Source of the DNA: Streptomyces triticirhizae
Lineage (GTDB): Bacteria; Actinomycetota; Actinomycetes; Streptomycetales; Streptomycetaceae
Assembly: GCF_003696235.1 (NCBI RefSeq)
Contig: NZ_RFFJ01000035.1
Location: forward strand, 1-38,800
Length of the DNA stretch: 38,800 nt
Reading direction: 5' to 3'
The notes under the pieces are model-generated. The model did no database searches and was not told the DNA's origin. It was given only the letters and a program-made list of their open reading frames with translations. The translations under genes and the position numbers were made by a program. Numbering within the stretch: the first letter of the stretch is position 1; each line of letters begins with the position of its first letter. Shown here piece by piece: positions 15,901 to 23,189 of the stretch.

Positions 15901-17031
15901 GCGGGACACCCCGTCGGCGAGGATCTCGTAGCCGGCGATCTCGCCGTCGTCCTCGGCAGCCGCCCAACTCAACGCCACCTGGCCCGGGGTGGACGTGACG
16001 GCGGTCAACTCCGTTGGCGCGGAGGGCGCCTGGGTGTCGCCCCCGGTCGGGCCGTAGATCTCCATCTCGCCCAACTGGGCGGCCTCCTCGACGGAGTTGC
16101 CGGTGACCGAGACCCGCAGATAGCGCGCGACGGTGCTGTCGAAGGCGAGGGTCACGGTGTTCTCGGCGGCGCCGGCGTCGAAGAGGGCGTCCTCGGCCGG
16201 GGTCAGCTCGGTGAACTCGGCGCCGTCCTGGGACGCCTGGAGGGTCAGCGTCTGGGTGCGGGCCTCGAAGTCGGGCGGCAGGCCGAGCACCACCCGGTTC
16301 ACGGGCACCGAGGCGCCCAGGTCGGCCTGGAGCCACTGCGGCAGCTCGCCGGACTCGCTCTGCCAGTAGCTCTCGGCGGCGCCGTCGCCCGCCAGCTCGG
16401 CGGCCTGGTCGCCCGCCGAGCTGCTGGCGGTGAAGGCGGCCGAGGCGGCGAGGTTCTCCCTGGACTCCTCGGCCCGACGAACCGTCAGCTCGCTCAACTG
16501 GGCTGTGTCGGACGCACTGTTGGCGGTGATCTCGACCCGGACGAAGCGGGTGCGGACCTCGGGGAGCGGGATGGTGACCCGGTTGTCGTCGGCCGGGTCG
16601 AAGGCGTGGGTGGCGGTGGCGCTGAGCGCGGTGAAGCTCTGCCCGTCCATGCTGCCCTCGACGGCGAGGGTCTGCTCCCTGGCGTCCCAGTCGGCCGGGA
16701 GGCTCAGTTCGACCGCGTCGATCCGGTTGACCTCGCCGAGGTCGGCGGCGACCCAGGCGGGGAGGTCGCCGGCGGCGCTCTCCCAGTAGGTGTCGCGGTC
16801 CCCGTCGGTCACCAGCCCAGCGGGGCCGGTATCGCCGACGCTGCTCGCCGTCGCCGGCGCGCCAACGGCCAGCCCGGCCTCCTGGCCGGCGGCGGCCGTG
16901 CCGGCGGTGAGCCCGCCGGCGATCAACGCGGCGGTGAGCGCGGCGACTCCCGCGCGGCGGCGTGCTGGTCGCCGTCTCGCGCCCGGTCCGGTGCCCGTCC
17001 TGGCCCCTGGTCTCATCTCCTGGCCCCTCAT
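12967..17031 (-). CDS. secreted modular glycoside hydrolase, GH87 (alpha-1,3-glucanase/mycodextranase)-like
   Basis: Product of about 1,354 residues. A basic leader and hydrophobic stretch (VAALTAALIAGGLTAGTAAA) form a signal peptide ending near residue 49. Then come discoidin-like domains at ~50-185, 190-327 and 425-563, a fibronectin III domain at ~335-415, two CARDB-like domains at ~570-670 and 680-795, a CBM6-like YEAEDAEVGG domain at ~800-957, and a C-terminal right-handed beta-helix rich in N/D turns. In the helix, FADGLNMTNG carries Asp1116, and ATGDDSFALFS carries Asp1139-Asp1140. This D-x22-DD spacing matches the catalytic Asp residues I recall for Bacillus GH87 Agl-KA (1067/1090/1091). 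Expected to cut extracellular alpha-1,3-glucan, for example of fungal walls. GAGG six bases before ATG 17031 supports this start; ATGs at 17016 and 17118 are alternatives. Confidence 0.8.
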   Translation of the reverse strand: MRGQEMRPGARTGTGPGARRRPARRRAGVAALTAALIAGGLTAGTAAAGQEAGLAVGAPATASSVGDTGPAGLVTDGDRDTYWESAAGDLPAWVAADLGEVNRIDAVELSLPADWDAREQTLAVEGSMDGQSFTALSATATHAFDPADDNRVTIPLPEVRTRFVRVEITANSASDTAQLSELTVRRAEESRENLAASAAFTASSSAGDQAAELAGDGAAESYWQSESGELPQWLQADLGASVPVNRVVLGLPPDFEARTQTLTLQASQDGAEFTELTPAEDALFDAGAAENTVTLAFDSTVARYLRVSVTGNSVEEAAQLGEMEIYGPTGGDTQAPSAPTELTAVTSTPGQVALSWAAAEDDGEIAGYEILADGVSRSTVEGDVTSFIDTQPADADVEYTVRALDAAGNRSADSEPVRHEGELDAQAVELAEGKPISASSFVHTFVASNANDGDLDTYWEGASGAYPSQLTVELGAESELDSVVVALNPDSAWGARTQRIEVLGRAQGSDEFTSLVGAADYAFSPGDGNAVTIPVSGRAADVRLAFTGNTGAGNGQVAEFQVHGEPAPNPDLEVVALTARPPAPLESEPLTLTATVRNGGSEASPATDVAFAVDGEEAATAEVGALEPGETAEVAGDVGAHPAGSHPVSAVVDPENTVVEQDENNNSYEAPEPVVVEPVPSADLVVERVSWEPATPQAGDEVTFSAWLANRGSLDTSADAHEVTLRLSGPGGEAATLSGSFNGVIAAGAVTSAVELGSWEATDGSFTLATTVGADEAEIPAKRQNNTDTRAFSVGRGAQMPYALYEAEDAEVGGGAQVVGPNRDVGDLAGEASGRRAVTLESTGAYVEFTTGQSTNTLVTRFSIPDSPGGGGIDSTLNVYVDGEQAGVLELTSRYAWLYGNEAQPGNSPGMGGPRHIYDEAHLLLDRTVPAGSTIRLQKDAANDTEYAIDFVSLEQVAPQPNPDPAAYTEPEGFTHQDVQDALDRVRMDTTGTLVGVYLPPGDYETSNKFQVYGGAVEVLGAGVWYTRFHAPQGQTETDIGFRADSTASGSTFAHFTYLGNYTTRIDGPGKVFDFSNVTDMVIDDVWTEHMVCLYWGANTDRVTISNSRMRNLFADGLNMTNGSTDNHVVNNETRATGDDSFALFSAIDAGGADETGNLYENLTSLLTWRAAGLAVYGGYDNTFRNIRIADTLVYSGITISSLDFGYPMNGFGEIPTNFENITIERAGGHFWGDQVFPGIWLFSASEVFQGIRVTDVDIIDPTYVGIMFQTNYVGGQPEHPVTDTVLTNVTISGAQRSGDAHDHKSGIGVWANEMPEAGQGPAVGEATFHNLVLNDNAEDFRNTTSTFTFHLDP

Positions 17032-17049
17032 CTCCGGCCTCGCATCCCT

Positions 17050-17104
17050 GTGGCACGACCTCGCGGCTCCTCGGCACCCGCGTGCCGGTGTCGTGACGTG
17101 CCAC
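17050..17104 (-). promoter_or_regulatory. stem-loop in the leader of the GH87-like gene
   Basis: GTGGCACG (17050-17057) pairs exactly with CGTGCCAC (17097-17104) and encloses a second hairpin, CGGCAC-ccgc-GTGCCG (17072-17087). The structure ends 19 bases before the chosen start codon. It could shape translation initiation; if translation starts at 17118 the sequence is coding instead. Confidence 0.4.
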
Positions 17105-17392
17105 GCCGTTCCTGACATCGCTTGCGCTGCGCACGAGGTTCATCCAGCGCGCATGTTTTTGCGGAGTGCCATCCGAGAATTGCAGGGACATGCCAAGCTG
17201 TCTACCGTTGGCGCACCGGGAATCCCCGGCGGCGGACGGCGGGACGCCGGCGTCAACCGGCCGGAACGCAAGCCCATGACCTGCGATGAACTGGGGCTTT
17301 CACGGGAACTTGACGAGCCGGAGGGCGAATCCGCAAAAAACGCAAGCAATATGCGTTCGACGAGCGAGGGCCTGAGGGCCAGCCCTGGGCGT
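17105..17392. other. AT-richer intergenic region with a 19-bp inverted repeat
   Basis: There is no gene between the GH87-like start and the TetR stop. The stretch is lower in GC than its surroundings, with runs such as TTTTTT. AACGCA-agcaata-TGCGTT (17339-17357) is an exact inverted repeat and a candidate operator for the GH87-like gene. I found no convincing -35/-10 pair. Confidence 0.4.
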
Positions 17393-18022
17393 TCAGCGAG
17401 GCTCGACCAGCGCGGCGAGGAGGAGGTCGGCCAGCCACTCCTGATAGGCGTCCGCGCTCCACCCCCGCCCCTCGGTGAGCTGGTGGAACAGCCGAGGCCC
17501 GGTCAGCGCCCAGCAGGCGTCGGCCGCCCGGGCGACCTCCGCGTCGCGGCGCAGGTCACCGCCATCGGCGAGGTGCCGGACAAAGGCGGTGACCCCGATC
17601 AGCCGCTCCTCCTCGCCCAGCTCCAGCACCCGCGCGACCTCGGGCCCCGCCTGCGCCAACTGACTGAAGAGCGCGGCGAGTCGCTCATGGACGCCCCGCA
17701 CGAACGCGGCGTACAGCCGCACCTTCTCCCGGGCGTCCCGGGTGCGCCAGACCTCCTGGAGCACCGGGCGCCGCCCCATCGGCACCGGTTCGTCGTCGCC
17801 GGCGAGTGTCACGTCCCAGAGCGCCTTCACCAGCCCCGTCTTGCCACCGAACCCCTTGTAGATCGTCTCCGGCGAGACGCCGGCCCGCTCCGCCACGGCC
17901 CGCACCGTGGTCGCCCGGTAGCCCTCGCTGGCGAGCAGCTCCCGGCAGGCGGCCAGGACGTCGGCGCGCCGACGGCGGGCGGCGTCCTGGCGGCGACTGG
18001 CGTCATAGGCCCTCGGTGTCAC
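17393..18022 (-). CDS. TetR-family regulator
   Basis: Product of 209 residues. Residues ~12-60 form the TetR DNA-binding domain: RRRRADVLAACRELLASEGY, then TTVRAVAERAGVSPETIYKGFGGKTGL. The remainder is the variable helical ligand-binding domain (RPVLQEVWRTRDAREKVRLYAAF). GTG at 18022 is chosen because GAGGAGGAG ends eight bases upstream and the preceding in-frame residues are poor. It is transcribed away from an MBL-fold hydrolase with 94 bp between them, centred on a perfect 20-bp palindrome. It most likely represses both genes in response to a substrate or product of the hydrolase (inference). Confidence 0.9.
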   Translation of the reverse strand: MTPRAYDASRRQDAARRRRADVLAACRELLASEGYRATTVRAVAERAGVSPETIYKGFGGKTGLVKALWDVTLAGDDEPVPMGRRPVLQEVWRTRDAREKVRLYAAFVRGVHERLAALFSQLAQAGPEVARVLELGEEERLIGVTAFVRHLADGGDLRRDAEVARAADACWALTGPRLFHQLTEGRGWSADAYQEWLADLLLAALVEPR

Positions 18023-18069
18023 GCGTTCCACTCCTCCTCGCTTCCGGGCAGCCCGCTTCGGGCCACATC

Positions 18070-18089
18070 CGTTACAGTCGACTGTAACG
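18070..18089. promoter_or_regulatory. 20-bp perfect palindrome, likely TetR operator
   Basis: CGTTACAGTCGACTGTAACG is perfectly self-complementary. Each half contains TACAGT, which fits a TANNNT -10 element in both directions, so one dimer could block both divergent promoters. Confidence 0.85.
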
Positions 18090-18116
18090 AAAGTACCGTC
18101 CTCCCGAGGGAGAACC

Positions 18117-18914
18117 ATGTCCCGCCCGGCCCGCCTCACCCCCTCCCGCCAACCCGCCCCCGGCGTACACCGGCTCGGGGACGCCGTGGTCAACTTCTAC
18201 GCGCTGGAGGAGCCCGACGGCCTGGTGCTGGTCGACGCCGGACTCCCCGGCCACCTCGGCCAGTTCGACCACTGGCTCGCCGCCTCCGGCCACGCGCGGG
18301 AGGACGTCCGCGCGGTGCCGCTCACCCACGGCCACCCGGACCACACCGGCCTGGCCCACGCGCTCCAGCGGGACGGCGCCGAGATCTGGGTCCACGAGGC
18401 GGACGCGCCCATCCTGCGCCGGGGGCCCCGCAGCGCCCTGCGCCTCGCCCCGTCGGAACGTTCCCCGCTGCCGTACCTGCTGCGCAGGCCGGCGGGGCTC
18501 GGCACCCCGCTGCACCTCGCGCGCCGGGGCGCCTTCACCGCCCGCGCGGTGCGCGAGCCGCGCACCTTCGACGCGAGCGGCCCCCTCCCCGGGGTGCCGG
18601 GCGCGCCACGTGCCGTGCCGCTGCCGGGGCACACCCCGGGCAGCACCGCCTATCTCTTCGCCGAGCGGGGCCTGCTGTTCACCGGCGACGCCCTCGTCAC
18701 CCACGACGGGCTGACCGGCCGCCGGGGTCCCACGCTGGTCTGCCGAGGCTTCACCCACGACAGCGAGGCCGCGTTCGCCGCGCTCGACCGGCTGGAGGCG
18801 CTGGAGGCCGCGACCGGCGCGGGCCCGCTCCTGCTGCTCCCCGGGCATGGAGACCCGTTCCCCGACGGTCCGTGCGCCGCCGTCGCTCAGGCCCGCCGGG
18901 TGGGCCGGCCCTGA
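18117..18914 (+). CDS. MBL-fold metallo-hydrolase
   Basis: Product of 265 residues. The beta-lactamase-fold zinc motif is THGHPDHTG (His71, His73, Asp75, His76). Further ligands sit in LPGHTPGSTAYLF and FTGDALVTHDG, and a C-terminal LLLPGHGDPF supplies the last His. The family includes glyoxalase II, lactonases and thioesterases, and the substrate is not evident. GAGGGAG precedes the ATG. There is no signal peptide, so it is cytoplasmic. The divergent TetR gene and shared palindrome imply induction by a small molecule. Confidence 0.9.
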   Translation: MSRPARLTPSRQPAPGVHRLGDAVVNFYALEEPDGLVLVDAGLPGHLGQFDHWLAASGHAREDVRAVPLTHGHPDHTGLAHALQRDGAEIWVHEADAPILRRGPRSALRLAPSERSPLPYLLRRPAGLGTPLHLARRGAFTARAVREPRTFDASGPLPGVPGAPRAVPLPGHTPGSTAYLFAERGLLFTGDALVTHDGLTGRRGPTLVCRGFTHDSEAAFAALDRLEALEAATGAGPLLLLPGHGDPFPDGPCAAVAQARRVGRP

Positions 18915-18994
18915 CCGGAAACGTCGGGCGGGAACCGCGCCGGCCGCTCTGGAATCCCCCGTTGAGCCGCCCTCCGGAGGTGTTCGCGTTCGTG

Positions 18995-19546
18995 ATGTCC
19001 ACTCCCCAGCCCACGCCGCCCCCGTCGGGGCCTGGGCCCGCCGTCCCCCGCACGCCGCGCCGCGCGGCGCGGATCGCCGTGCTGGACCCGGCGGGGGCGA
19101 TCTTCCTCTTCCGGTACGACAACGAGGAGGTCGGCGTCCACTGGTCGATGCCCGGCGGCGGGCTCGACCCCGGCGAGTCGACCCGCGAGGGCGCGCTGCG
19201 CGAACTCCGCGAGGAGACGGGGTGGTTCGACATCACCCCGGGGCCACTGCTGTGCACCTGGGAACACGACTACACCCGCTCCGGGGTGCCGGTCCGCCAG
19301 CACGAGCACATCTATCTCGCCCACGGCCCGCGCCGTGATCTGGGCCCCGGCCTGGCGGCGGCCCACGCCGAGGACGGCATCCTGGCCTGGCGCTGGTGGC
19401 CACCGGCCGAACTCGCCACCGCCACCGAGGCGTTGTGGCCACCAACCCTCGCCACCCTGCTCGCCGACCGCGCCCGCACGGGCCCGGTGCACCTGGGCTA
19501 TGTGCCCAACGAGATCCCCAACGAGGCGCCGCCGCACGGGAGATGA
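18995..19546 (+). CDS. NUDIX hydrolase
   Basis: Product of 183 residues with a full NUDIX box, G-x5-E-x7-REL-x-EE-x-GW, from Gly55 to Trp77 (GLDPGESTREGALRELREET core). The strand before it reads ARIAVLDPAGAIFLFRYD, and a C-terminal AWRWWPPAEL is typical of the group. It hydrolyses a nucleoside diphosphate linked to some moiety, and substrate is not predictable. GGAGG lies 14 bases before this ATG and 11 before a GTG at 18992, so the GTG may be the true start. The N-terminus is Pro-rich. It may be read through from the MBL gene 80 bp upstream. Confidence 0.9.
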   Translation: MSTPQPTPPPSGPGPAVPRTPRRAARIAVLDPAGAIFLFRYDNEEVGVHWSMPGGGLDPGESTREGALRELREETGWFDITPGPLLCTWEHDYTRSGVPVRQHEHIYLAHGPRRDLGPGLAAAHAEDGILAWRWWPPAELATATEALWPPTLATLLADRARTGPVHLGYVPNEIPNEAPPHGR

Positions 19547-19636
19547 CCAACCCGCCCCGGAACGGGGCCCGCTCCCCCGGCAACGCGGGGCGCCCATCGG
19601 CCCGTCACCACCCGGCCCCGCTCCGTACCCGACCCG

Positions 19637-19665
19637 TTGGCAGACGGGAAAGCCACGGATACCCT
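19637..19665 (+). promoter_or_regulatory. candidate vegetative promoter
   Basis: TTGGCA (19637-19642) and TACCCT (19660-19665) are separated by 17 bases, a good HrdB-type match. It reads into the small reading frames at 19718-19996. Confidence 0.45.
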
Positions 19666-19717
19666 CGGTAACACGGCAGCCACAGGTTCGTGGGACATTT
19701 ATGACAGCGCGGGCCGA

Positions 19718-19834
19718 GTGACCGTTCGGCGCCGCAGCCGCCCCTCGCGAGCCCCCGCCGTCCGGCACTACCGCTGGAACAGCGAGGACCACCCGAACCA
19801 CCTGGACATTCTGCGGTGGACACCGCTGGACTGA
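19718..19834 (+). CDS. small ORF of unknown function, possibly decayed
   Basis: Thirty-eight residues from GTG at 19718 (begins VTVRRRSRPS, ends DILRWTPLD). Third codon positions are almost all G or C, as in real genes here. There is no ribosome site. A six-codon frame (ATG 19701, peptide MTARAE) ends in GTGA, overlapping this start by four bases. A promoter-like pair lies about 50 bp upstream. It does not match a family I know. Because the next coding-like stretch lies in another frame, this may be one piece of a broken gene and not a complete protein. Confidence 0.3.
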   Translation: MTVRRRSRPSRAPAVRHYRWNSEDHPNHLDILRWTPLD

Positions 19835-19996
19835 CGAGGGTTCTCGCGGCGGTCGAGCGGCTCCGCGCGTGCCCCCGGCGTGGGCGCCCGGCGCGGCCGC
19901 ACCGAAGAGGAGGATGCTCTCGCCGTCGCGACGCTCCTGCGCACGTTGGAGCGGCAGGTGGAACGGTGTGGGCGACACCGGCCGGACGCCTCCTGA
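19816..19996 (+). pseudogene. coding-like stretch with a frame change
   Basis: A GTG at 19816 opens DTAGLTRVLAAVERLRA, a helical, coding-like segment overlapping the end of the previous ORF. By about 19880-19900 the coding pattern has moved to another frame that reads RTEEEDALAVATLLRTLERQ and ends VERCGRHRPDAS with TGA at 19994-19996. Together they look like a short alpha-helical protein broken by an indel. A separate 38-residue ORF from GTG 19880 is the alternative. No family recognised. Together with 19547-19717, which shows only a promoter-like pair, this accounts for the gap between the NUDIX and phosphotransferase genes. Confidence 0.3.
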
Positions 19997-20014
19997 CCGG
20001 AGGGTCCGGCCCGT

Positions 20015-20797
20015 TCACTCCAGCAGGTGCCGGTGGGCGCGGCTCCAGGCCGCGCGGGCGCGCAGTTCGTCGAGGTGGCCCTCCGCGACCCAGGCGACCT
20101 GCGGCTGTCGGCCCCGGTCCGCCAGCCGGCGGACCAACGCGACCGTGCCGTCCTGAACGGCGATGACCGCGTCCACGAGGCCGGCGGTTCCGGGCAGGCC
20201 GTAGCCCTCGGCGAACACCTCGATCCGCCGGCGGCGGTCGGGCGGCTCGGGGTAACGCAGCCAGCGGAGGCACTCGGCGTCGTCGCGGAAAGGGGCGGCG
20301 TACTCCAGCGCGTAGGCGATGTCGTGGAGGGGAGCGGCGGGGCGGGCGTAGTCCCAGTCGATCAGGCCGACGGGGCGGCGGCCGTGCCAGACGACGTTCC
20401 AGGGGCCGAAGTCCCCGTGGCAGACGATCTCTCCCGGCCCGAGGGTGGAAGCCCCGGTGCACCAGGCCAGGTCGGCGGGTGGCCGGAAGTCGGCCACCGC
20501 GCGGTGGTAGTCACGCAGCAGGCGGGCGAAGGCGCGCAGGCCCGCCTCGTCGACGATCCGGGACCAGCCGTCCGGGCCCGAGTCGCCGTCGAGGTGCTCC
20601 AGGATCTCCCGCCCCTGGGCGTCGACGCCCAACAGGCGCGGGGCGTAGGGGAATTCGACCTCGGCCAGGTGCCCGAGCAGGGCGTGCACGGCCGGGCTCC
20701 AGGGGTGGGTGGGACGGCGGACCGTGTTCCCGACGCGCTCCACCCGGCGGTGGGGGGTGTCCTGAAGCACCTCGGACGGCTCGGGCACCTCGGGCAT
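20015..20797 (-). CDS. aminoglycoside-phosphotransferase-fold (APH) kinase
   Basis: Product of 260 residues. The APH catalytic loop is IVCHGDFGPWNVVW (Asp and Asn of HGDxxxxN), followed by the metal-binding GLIDWDYARPAAPLHDIAYAL. Before it are GVDAQGREILEHLDGD, the hinge-like strand, and LRAFARLLRDYHRAV. The family includes kinases of antibiotics, choline, homoserine and fructosamine, and in Streptomyces most members are not known resistance enzymes. GGAGAG nine bases before ATG 20797 supports this start over ATGs at 20821 and 20842. The neighbouring methyltransferase is divergent. Confidence 0.87.
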   Translation of the reverse strand: MPEVPEPSEVLQDTPHRRVERVGNTVRRPTHPWSPAVHALLGHLAEVEFPYAPRLLGVDAQGREILEHLDGDSGPDGWSRIVDEAGLRAFARLLRDYHRAVADFRPPADLAWCTGASTLGPGEIVCHGDFGPWNVVWHGRRPVGLIDWDYARPAAPLHDIAYALEYAAPFRDDAECLRWLRYPEPPDRRRRIEVFAEGYGLPGTAGLVDAVIAVQDGTVALVRRLADRGRQPQVAWVAEGHLDELRARAAWSRAHRHLLE

Positions 20798-20993
20798 CGC
20801 GGGCGGCTCTCCGTTCGGCATGGGCGGAGGGTCCCGCGCCACCCGGCGCCGGCGCCAACGGATTTCGCCCGCGAACGCGGCGAACGCCGCCGAACGCCGC
20901 TGCCGCTACCGGCCACGAACCCTGCCGCCGCACCCGGCCGCCCCGCGCCAAACCCGTTCGACACCGTCCGCCGCCTCCGGAAGGCTGGCGCAC

Positions 20994-21752
20994 ATGCGAC
21001 AGGAGGACATCTGGGACGCCAAGGCCGCCCAGAGCTATGACACGCCCGGCACCGGCATGTTCGCCCCCGAGGTGCTCGGCCCCACCGTGGAGCGCCTCGC
21101 CCGACTCGCCGACGGAGGCGCGGCGTTGGAGTTCGCGATCGGAACCGGTCGGGTGGCCGTTCCGCTCGTGGAGCGCGGAGTGCCGGTCACCGGCATCGAG
21201 TTGTCGCGGCCGATGGTGGAGCGACTGCGCACCAAGGCGGACGAGGCGACGATCCCGGTCGTGTTCGGCGACATGGCGACCGCCAGCGCCCCGGGCCCGT
21301 TCCGCCTCGTCTACCTGGTCTTCAACACCATCTCCAACCTGCTCACGCAGGCCGAACAGGTCGCCTGCTTCCGCAACGCCGCCCGCCACCTGCCGCCCGG
21401 CGGGCGGTTCGTGATCGAGCTGTGGGTGCCGGATGTGCGGAAGCTGCCGCCGGGTCAGCAGGCCGTGGTCTGGCACACGGAGGACGGCTACCTCGCCCTG
21501 GACACCTATGACGTGCTGCGCCAGCGGGTCGTCTCCCACCACGTCAGATACGGTGACGCCCGTTCGGGGAGGGGCGAGTTGGAGGGGGTGTTCCTCAGCC
21601 CGCACCGCTACATCTGGCCGGCGGAGCTGGACCTCATGGCCCAACTGGCCGGATTCGAGCTGGAGTCACGCCACGCCGACTGGGAAGGGACCGAGTTCAC
21701 CGCCGAGTCGCGCTCCCATGTCTCGGTCTACCGGCTGCCGGACGGGGGGTGA
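20994..21752 (+). CDS. class I SAM-dependent methyltransferase
   Basis: Product of 252 residues. Motif I appears as ALEFAIGTGRVAVPL, motif II as GIELSRPMVERLR and then VVFGDMATA, with FRLVYLVFNTISNLLTQ following as in small-molecule methyltransferases. The C-terminal half (FLSPHRYIWPAELDLMAQLAGFELESR) is the usual substrate cap. The target is unknown. The ATG at 20994 has GGAAGG about 9 bases before it. It is divergent from the phosphotransferase gene, with 196 bp between. Confidence 0.9.
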   Translation: MRQEDIWDAKAAQSYDTPGTGMFAPEVLGPTVERLARLADGGAALEFAIGTGRVAVPLVERGVPVTGIELSRPMVERLRTKADEATIPVVFGDMATASAPGPFRLVYLVFNTISNLLTQAEQVACFRNAARHLPPGGRFVIELWVPDVRKLPPGQQAVVWHTEDGYLALDTYDVLRQRVVSHHVRYGDARSGRGELEGVFLSPHRYIWPAELDLMAQLAGFELESRHADWEGTEFTAESRSHVSVYRLPDGG

Positions 21753-21761
21753 GCCCCGGTC

Positions 21762-21786
21762 GGGGGCGGGGGCTAGCCCCACCCCC
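21762..21786 (+). terminator. stem-loop terminator after the methyltransferase
   Basis: A perfect GGGGCTAGCCCC core (21769-21780) is extended by GGGGG/CCCCC arms (21762-21766 and 21782-21786) across a small internal loop. It starts ten bases after the stop codon. Confidence 0.65.
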
Positions 21787-21893
21787 GGAAGACGGGGCCG
21801 CTCCATGGTCCGCGTCCCGCCGCGTTCCTACCGTTGATCTCGCACGGGGGAAACGGGAGCGACGCCCGGAACGGGCGGAAGGTGGCGGTGTTC

Positions 21894-23135
21894 ATGGCAC
21901 GGTTCGGCGGTCGGTTGACCAGGGCGTGGGCGTTGACGGCGGGGGCCGGCGTGCTGGCGACGGGCACGGCGATGGTGGTGGCGCCCCAGGGCGCGGCGTT
22001 CGGCCTGACGAGCGACGCCTCCGAGACGTCCCACGAGTCGCGGCTGCGAAGGGACGCGAACGAGGTGGTGGAGACCGGCGCCACCGGGATGGTGGTGGAG
22101 GTCGAGGGGGCCGACGGCGAACGGGCCCGGGCGCGGGCCGGGGTGGCGGAGCTGGGGACCGACGAGCCGGTGCCGTGGGGCAGCTACTACCGGATCGGCA
22201 GCGACACCAAGACGTTCGTCTCGGTGGTCGCGCTCCAACTCGTCGACGAGGGAAGGATCTCGCTCTCCGACACGGTGGAGGACTGGCTGCCCGGCGTGGT
22301 GACCGGCGAGGGCAACGACGGCTCGCGGATCACGGTGGAGAACCTGCTGCGGCAGACCAGCGGGCTGGCCAACTACACCGACATCATCTTCGGCGAGCCG
22401 GGGGCGCTGACCCCGGAGCACTACCTGGAGAACCGTTTCGTGTCGATGTCGCCCGAGGAGGCGGTGGCGGTGGCGATGACCGAGCCGCCGGGCTGGCTGC
22501 CGGACGCCGATGACCCGGCGGGCGAGACGCGGTGGGAGTACTCCAACACCAACTACGTGCTGGCCGGGATGATCATCGAGGAGGCCACGGGCCACCGCTG
22601 GGAGCAGGAGGTGCACGACCGGATCATCGAGCCGCTGGGCCTGGAGCACACCATCTCCCCCGGCAACTCGCCCTACATACCTCGGCCGACGGCGCACGCC
22701 TACCTCCAGTTCCCCGGGTACGAGGAGCTGACGGACACCACGCTGACGGCCGACGCCGGCGCCGACGGGGCGATGATCAGCACCCCGGCGGACCGGAACA
22801 CGTTCCTGCGGGCGCTGATGGACGGAACGCTGCTGTCCGAGGAGCGGCTGGCCGACATGCGACGCACCGTTCCCGCTTCGGCCTTCGGCCCGGGCGCGGA
22901 GTACGGGCTGGGCCTGGTCTGGGCGCCGCGCTGCGGGGAGGGCGAGCCGGGGCTGTGGTTCCACGGCGGAACGTCGTTCGGCACGATCTCCGAGGGGGCG
23001 GTGACCGAGGACGGCTCGGCGGCGGCGAGCGCGGCCGTGTTCACGGTGCGCTTCGATGACGCCGAGGGGCAGGAGGCCCAGGACGAGGCGACCCTCGAAC
23101 TGATCGACAACGCCCTGTGCGGCGCCGGGCGTTGA
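21894..23135 (+). CDS. secreted serine hydrolase (class C beta-lactamase / D,D-peptidase fold)
   Basis: Product of about 413 residues with an N-terminal signal peptide (basic MARFGGRLTRAW, then ALTAGAGVLATGTAMVVA). The penicilloyl-serine motifs are all present: SDTK (Ser103, Lys106), YSN (216-218) and HGG (357-359). FVSVVALQLVDEGRISLSD and the repeated WLPG segments match the S12 family. Such exported enzymes act as D-alanyl-D-alanine carboxypeptidases or esterases, and true beta-lactam hydrolysis cannot be read from sequence. GTG at 21888, five bases after GGAAGG, is an alternative start. The mature enzyme is probably released or wall-associated, with no C-terminal anchor seen. Confidence 0.9.
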   Translation: MARFGGRLTRAWALTAGAGVLATGTAMVVAPQGAAFGLTSDASETSHESRLRRDANEVVETGATGMVVEVEGADGERARARAGVAELGTDEPVPWGSYYRIGSDTKTFVSVVALQLVDEGRISLSDTVEDWLPGVVTGEGNDGSRITVENLLRQTSGLANYTDIIFGEPGALTPEHYLENRFVSMSPEEAVAVAMTEPPGWLPDADDPAGETRWEYSNTNYVLAGMIIEEATGHRWEQEVHDRIIEPLGLEHTISPGNSPYIPRPTAHAYLQFPGYEELTDTTLTADAGADGAMISTPADRNTFLRALMDGTLLSEERLADMRRTVPASAFGPGAEYGLGLVWAPRCGEGEPGLWFHGGTSFGTISEGAVTEDGSAAASAAVFTVRFDDAEGQEAQDEATLELIDNALCGAGR

Positions 23136-23189
23136 CCCAGGCCCGGCCCCCTGCGGGCGCCCGGTGAGCGGGCCCCCGGCAGGCGGGTT

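Noticed and set aside
14869..17115. Plus-strand open frame of about 750 codons opposite the GH87-like gene
   Set aside because: It is a shadow of the secreted protein gene, with no family motif and no ribosome site.
17032..17118. N-terminal extension of the GH87-like protein from ATG 17118
   Set aside because: It adds about 29 Arg/Cys/His-containing residues before the signal peptide and lies over a strong stem-loop, and ATG 17031 has better GAGG spacing. It is kept as an alternative.
20015..20797. Aminoglycoside resistance gene
   Set aside because: The fold and catalytic motifs are those of APH-like kinases, but nothing in the sequence points to an antibiotic substrate, and most streptomycete members have none known.
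21894..23135. True beta-lactamase
   Set aside because: SxxK, YSN and HGG occur equally in D,D-carboxypeptidases and esterases of the same family, so a resistance role cannot be claimed.
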